This document shows positions 14,071-15,145 of a stretch of DNA of 15,145 nucleotides, piece by piece (position 1 is the first letter of the stretch; the number at the start of each line of letters is the position of its first letter). The DNA is from Planctomycetaceae bacterium. GTDB taxonomy: Bacteria; Planctomycetota; Planctomycetia; Planctomycetales; Planctomycetaceae. The notes beneath the pieces were generated by a model. That model searched no databases, was not told where the DNA came from, and worked only from the letters and a program-made list of their open reading frames with translations. The stretch is from NCBI GenBank assembly GCA_947479075.1, contig CANJZR010000023.1, positions 1-15,145 on the forward strand. The letters are read 5' to 3'. The position numbers and the translations under genes were made by a program.

Positions 14071-14112
14071 CAAAGCTCCTCGATGGAAACGTCGAGGGGC
14101 TTTGTTGTTTTT
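14071..14112 (+). terminator. Orphan intrinsic terminator upstream of the propeller gene
   Basis: CAAAGCTCCTCGA (14071-14083) pairs with TCGAGGGGCTTTG (14092-14104) with one G-U pair and an 8-base loop, followed by the T-rich TTGTTTTT. It is oriented for plus-strand transcripts, yet no plus-strand gene precedes it: the upstream neighbour runs on the minus strand. It either ends a small RNA or attenuates transcription of the gene starting at 14195. Confidence 0.8.
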
Positions 14113-14194
14113 GCGGCGTTCGTTAGGGTATGGAGACGGATGTCGGAATCAGCGCGGATCGACAGCCGGGTGCGATCCCCTGTGAGACCCCGAA

Positions 14195-15145
14195 ATGTAC
14201 AAAGCCGTGCTCCTGGCGCTCATGATGTTTCCCGTCGGCCTGCTGGCCGGAGACGACGCTCCACGGGATATTGGCAGCCGGAAACAGCTGTTCATTGATG
14301 AACGATTTATTGCCCAGAGTGACCGGGTCACGCTGCAAACCAACCCGGGACAGAAGTTGGGGCAGATCCTTGATGCGGATGGCAAGCCGTTGATGGGGCA
14401 TGTCAGCCGGGTCATCGAGGACCAGGGCAAGATCCGCATGTACATCGGCCACGATGGCGTGGCGATTTATGAGAGTGACGACGGGCTGCACTTCACGGCC
14501 ACTGGACGATCGATCGGTGGGGGGACGTTCTCGACGATCTTCCTCGATCCACACGACCCGAAACCGGAACAGAGATACAAGCTCTTTCTGCTGAAACACC
14601 AGTCGCCGTTCAATCCCGCCACCGATGGTGTCTACGCGTTCGTATCGGGCGACGGGCTGAACTTTACCGAGGTGGGGCGTGTGCTTAACCGCTTCACCGA
14701 CAACCCGACGATCGCCTTGTGGGATGAACGAATCGGAAAGTACGTCGTCTATCTCCGGGCTTTGGCCTATGACAATCCGAATCAGCGACGCATTGCCCGG
14801 ATCGAAGTCGATAATCTGCTCCAGCCCTGGCCGACTCGCGAGTCGAAAGATCCCCGCCCATTTATGGACATTGAGAATGCCACGGTCGTCCTCGCTGCCG
14901 ATGGCGAGGACGATCCCGACTCAGACATCTACTACAACGCAGCCACGATCTACGAGGAAGCTGCGGATACTTACCTGATGTTTACGACGCAGTTCCGGCA
15001 CTTGAATTCGAAGCGGCATCCGTTCGTGAAGCCACCACGGCCCGGGCAGTGGGAGGACTTTGGCCCGCTGGAAGTTCAGCTGGCGGTGAGTCGCGACGGA
15101 ATCAACTGGAAGCGTCCGAGCCGCGAGGCCTACTTCCCGATGGGG
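14195..15145 (+). CDS. Exported five-bladed beta-propeller (glycosidase-like) protein, 3' end cut off
   Basis: The frame is open for 317 codons from ATG 14195 to the window edge. Residues 1-18 form a signal peptide (hydrophobic core AVLLALMM, ending GLLA before GDD), so the product is exported. The mature protein begins with SRKQLFIDERFIAQS, a pattern common at the start of planctomycete exported proteins with a GH32/GH43-like propeller. Blade-like repeats follow: MYIGHDGVAIYESDDGLHF, YAFVSGDGLNFTEVG, and QLAVSRDGINWKRPS near the edge, each an S-x-DG-x-x-(W/F) turn typical of sialidase or fructosidase-type propellers. Catalytic residues cannot be assigned with confidence. No Shine-Dalgarno site is evident. 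The orphan terminator 83 bases upstream may limit its expression. Confidence 0.75.
   Translation, partial: MYKAVLLALMMFPVGLLAGDDAPRDIGSRKQLFIDERFIAQSDRVTLQTNPGQKLGQILDADGKPLMGHVSRVIEDQGKIRMYIGHDGVAIYESDDGLHFTATGRSIGGGTFSTIFLDPHDPKPEQRYKLFLLKHQSPFNPATDGVYAFVSGDGLNFTEVGRVLNRFTDNPTIALWDERIGKYVVYLRALAYDNPNQRRIARIEVDNLLQPWPTRESKDPRPFMDIENATVVLAADGEDDPDSDIYYNAATIYEEAADTYLMFTTQFRHLNSKRHPFVKPPRPGQWEDFGPLEVQLAVSRDGINWKRPSREAYFPMG

Noticed and set aside
13987..14298. Open frame of 103 codons beginning MSHFAYRRTEF
   Set aside because: It crosses the strong terminator stem and T-run at 14071-14112, overlaps the start of the exported propeller gene in another frame, and has no domain or ribosome binding site.

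Overview
The window reads as ordinary chromosome of a planctomycete. The support is indirect but consistent: moderately high GC; two secreted proteins of types common in that phylum at the two window edges; a 55-residue basic protein that resembles a planctomycete small-protein family; an acyl-carrier-protein/SUMF1-type fusion; and Shine-Dalgarno sites that are clear for some genes and absent for others. No insertion sequence, CRISPR array or phage gene was seen.

Left part (1-4573). A secreted alpha/beta hydrolase runs off the left edge on the minus strand. Across a 381-base gap, two class I SAM-dependent methyltransferases lie head to tail only 24 bases apart and probably form one operon; the second has an N-terminal four-cysteine zinc ribbon. 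A GNRA-loop hairpin follows them. A 12-helix MFS transporter of the anion:cation symporter type then converges from the minus strand.

Middle part (4574-9070). A good sigma70-type promoter drives a 55-aa lysine/arginine-rich protein. That gene shares a perfect 16-bp bidirectional terminator with a convergent 5-formyltetrahydrofolate cyclo-ligase gene. The ribosome-rescue hydrolase ArfB and ribonuclease R are divergently transcribed from a shared 383-base region, which pairs ribosome rescue with RNA turnover.

Right-centre (9154-12388). A 431-aa protein joins an intact N-terminal acyl carrier protein domain (Ser46 in a DSL motif) to a formylglycine-generating-enzyme-like fold. The fold has lost the first of the two catalytic copper-binding cysteines. 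This is the most unusual gene in the window. A 92-base imperfect palindrome of a dispersed-repeat type follows it. Next comes a ThDP-dependent 2-oxo-acid decarboxylase of the pyruvate/indolepyruvate type, with a perfect TATAAT upstream.

Right part (12389-15145). A decayed tRNA-like remnant precedes an intact tRNA-Ala(GGC) with its G3:U70 identity pair and a strong terminator. A four-helix membrane protein of unknown function lies on the minus strand. Its 305-base divergent upstream region contains an orphan plus-strand intrinsic terminator, which suggests an unannotated small RNA or an attenuated leader. The last gene, cut by the right edge, is an exported protein that looks like a five-bladed beta-propeller, glycosidase-like protein.

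Apart from the two methyltransferases and the arfB/rnr pair, the genes look like separate housekeeping or accessory units rather than one pathway.
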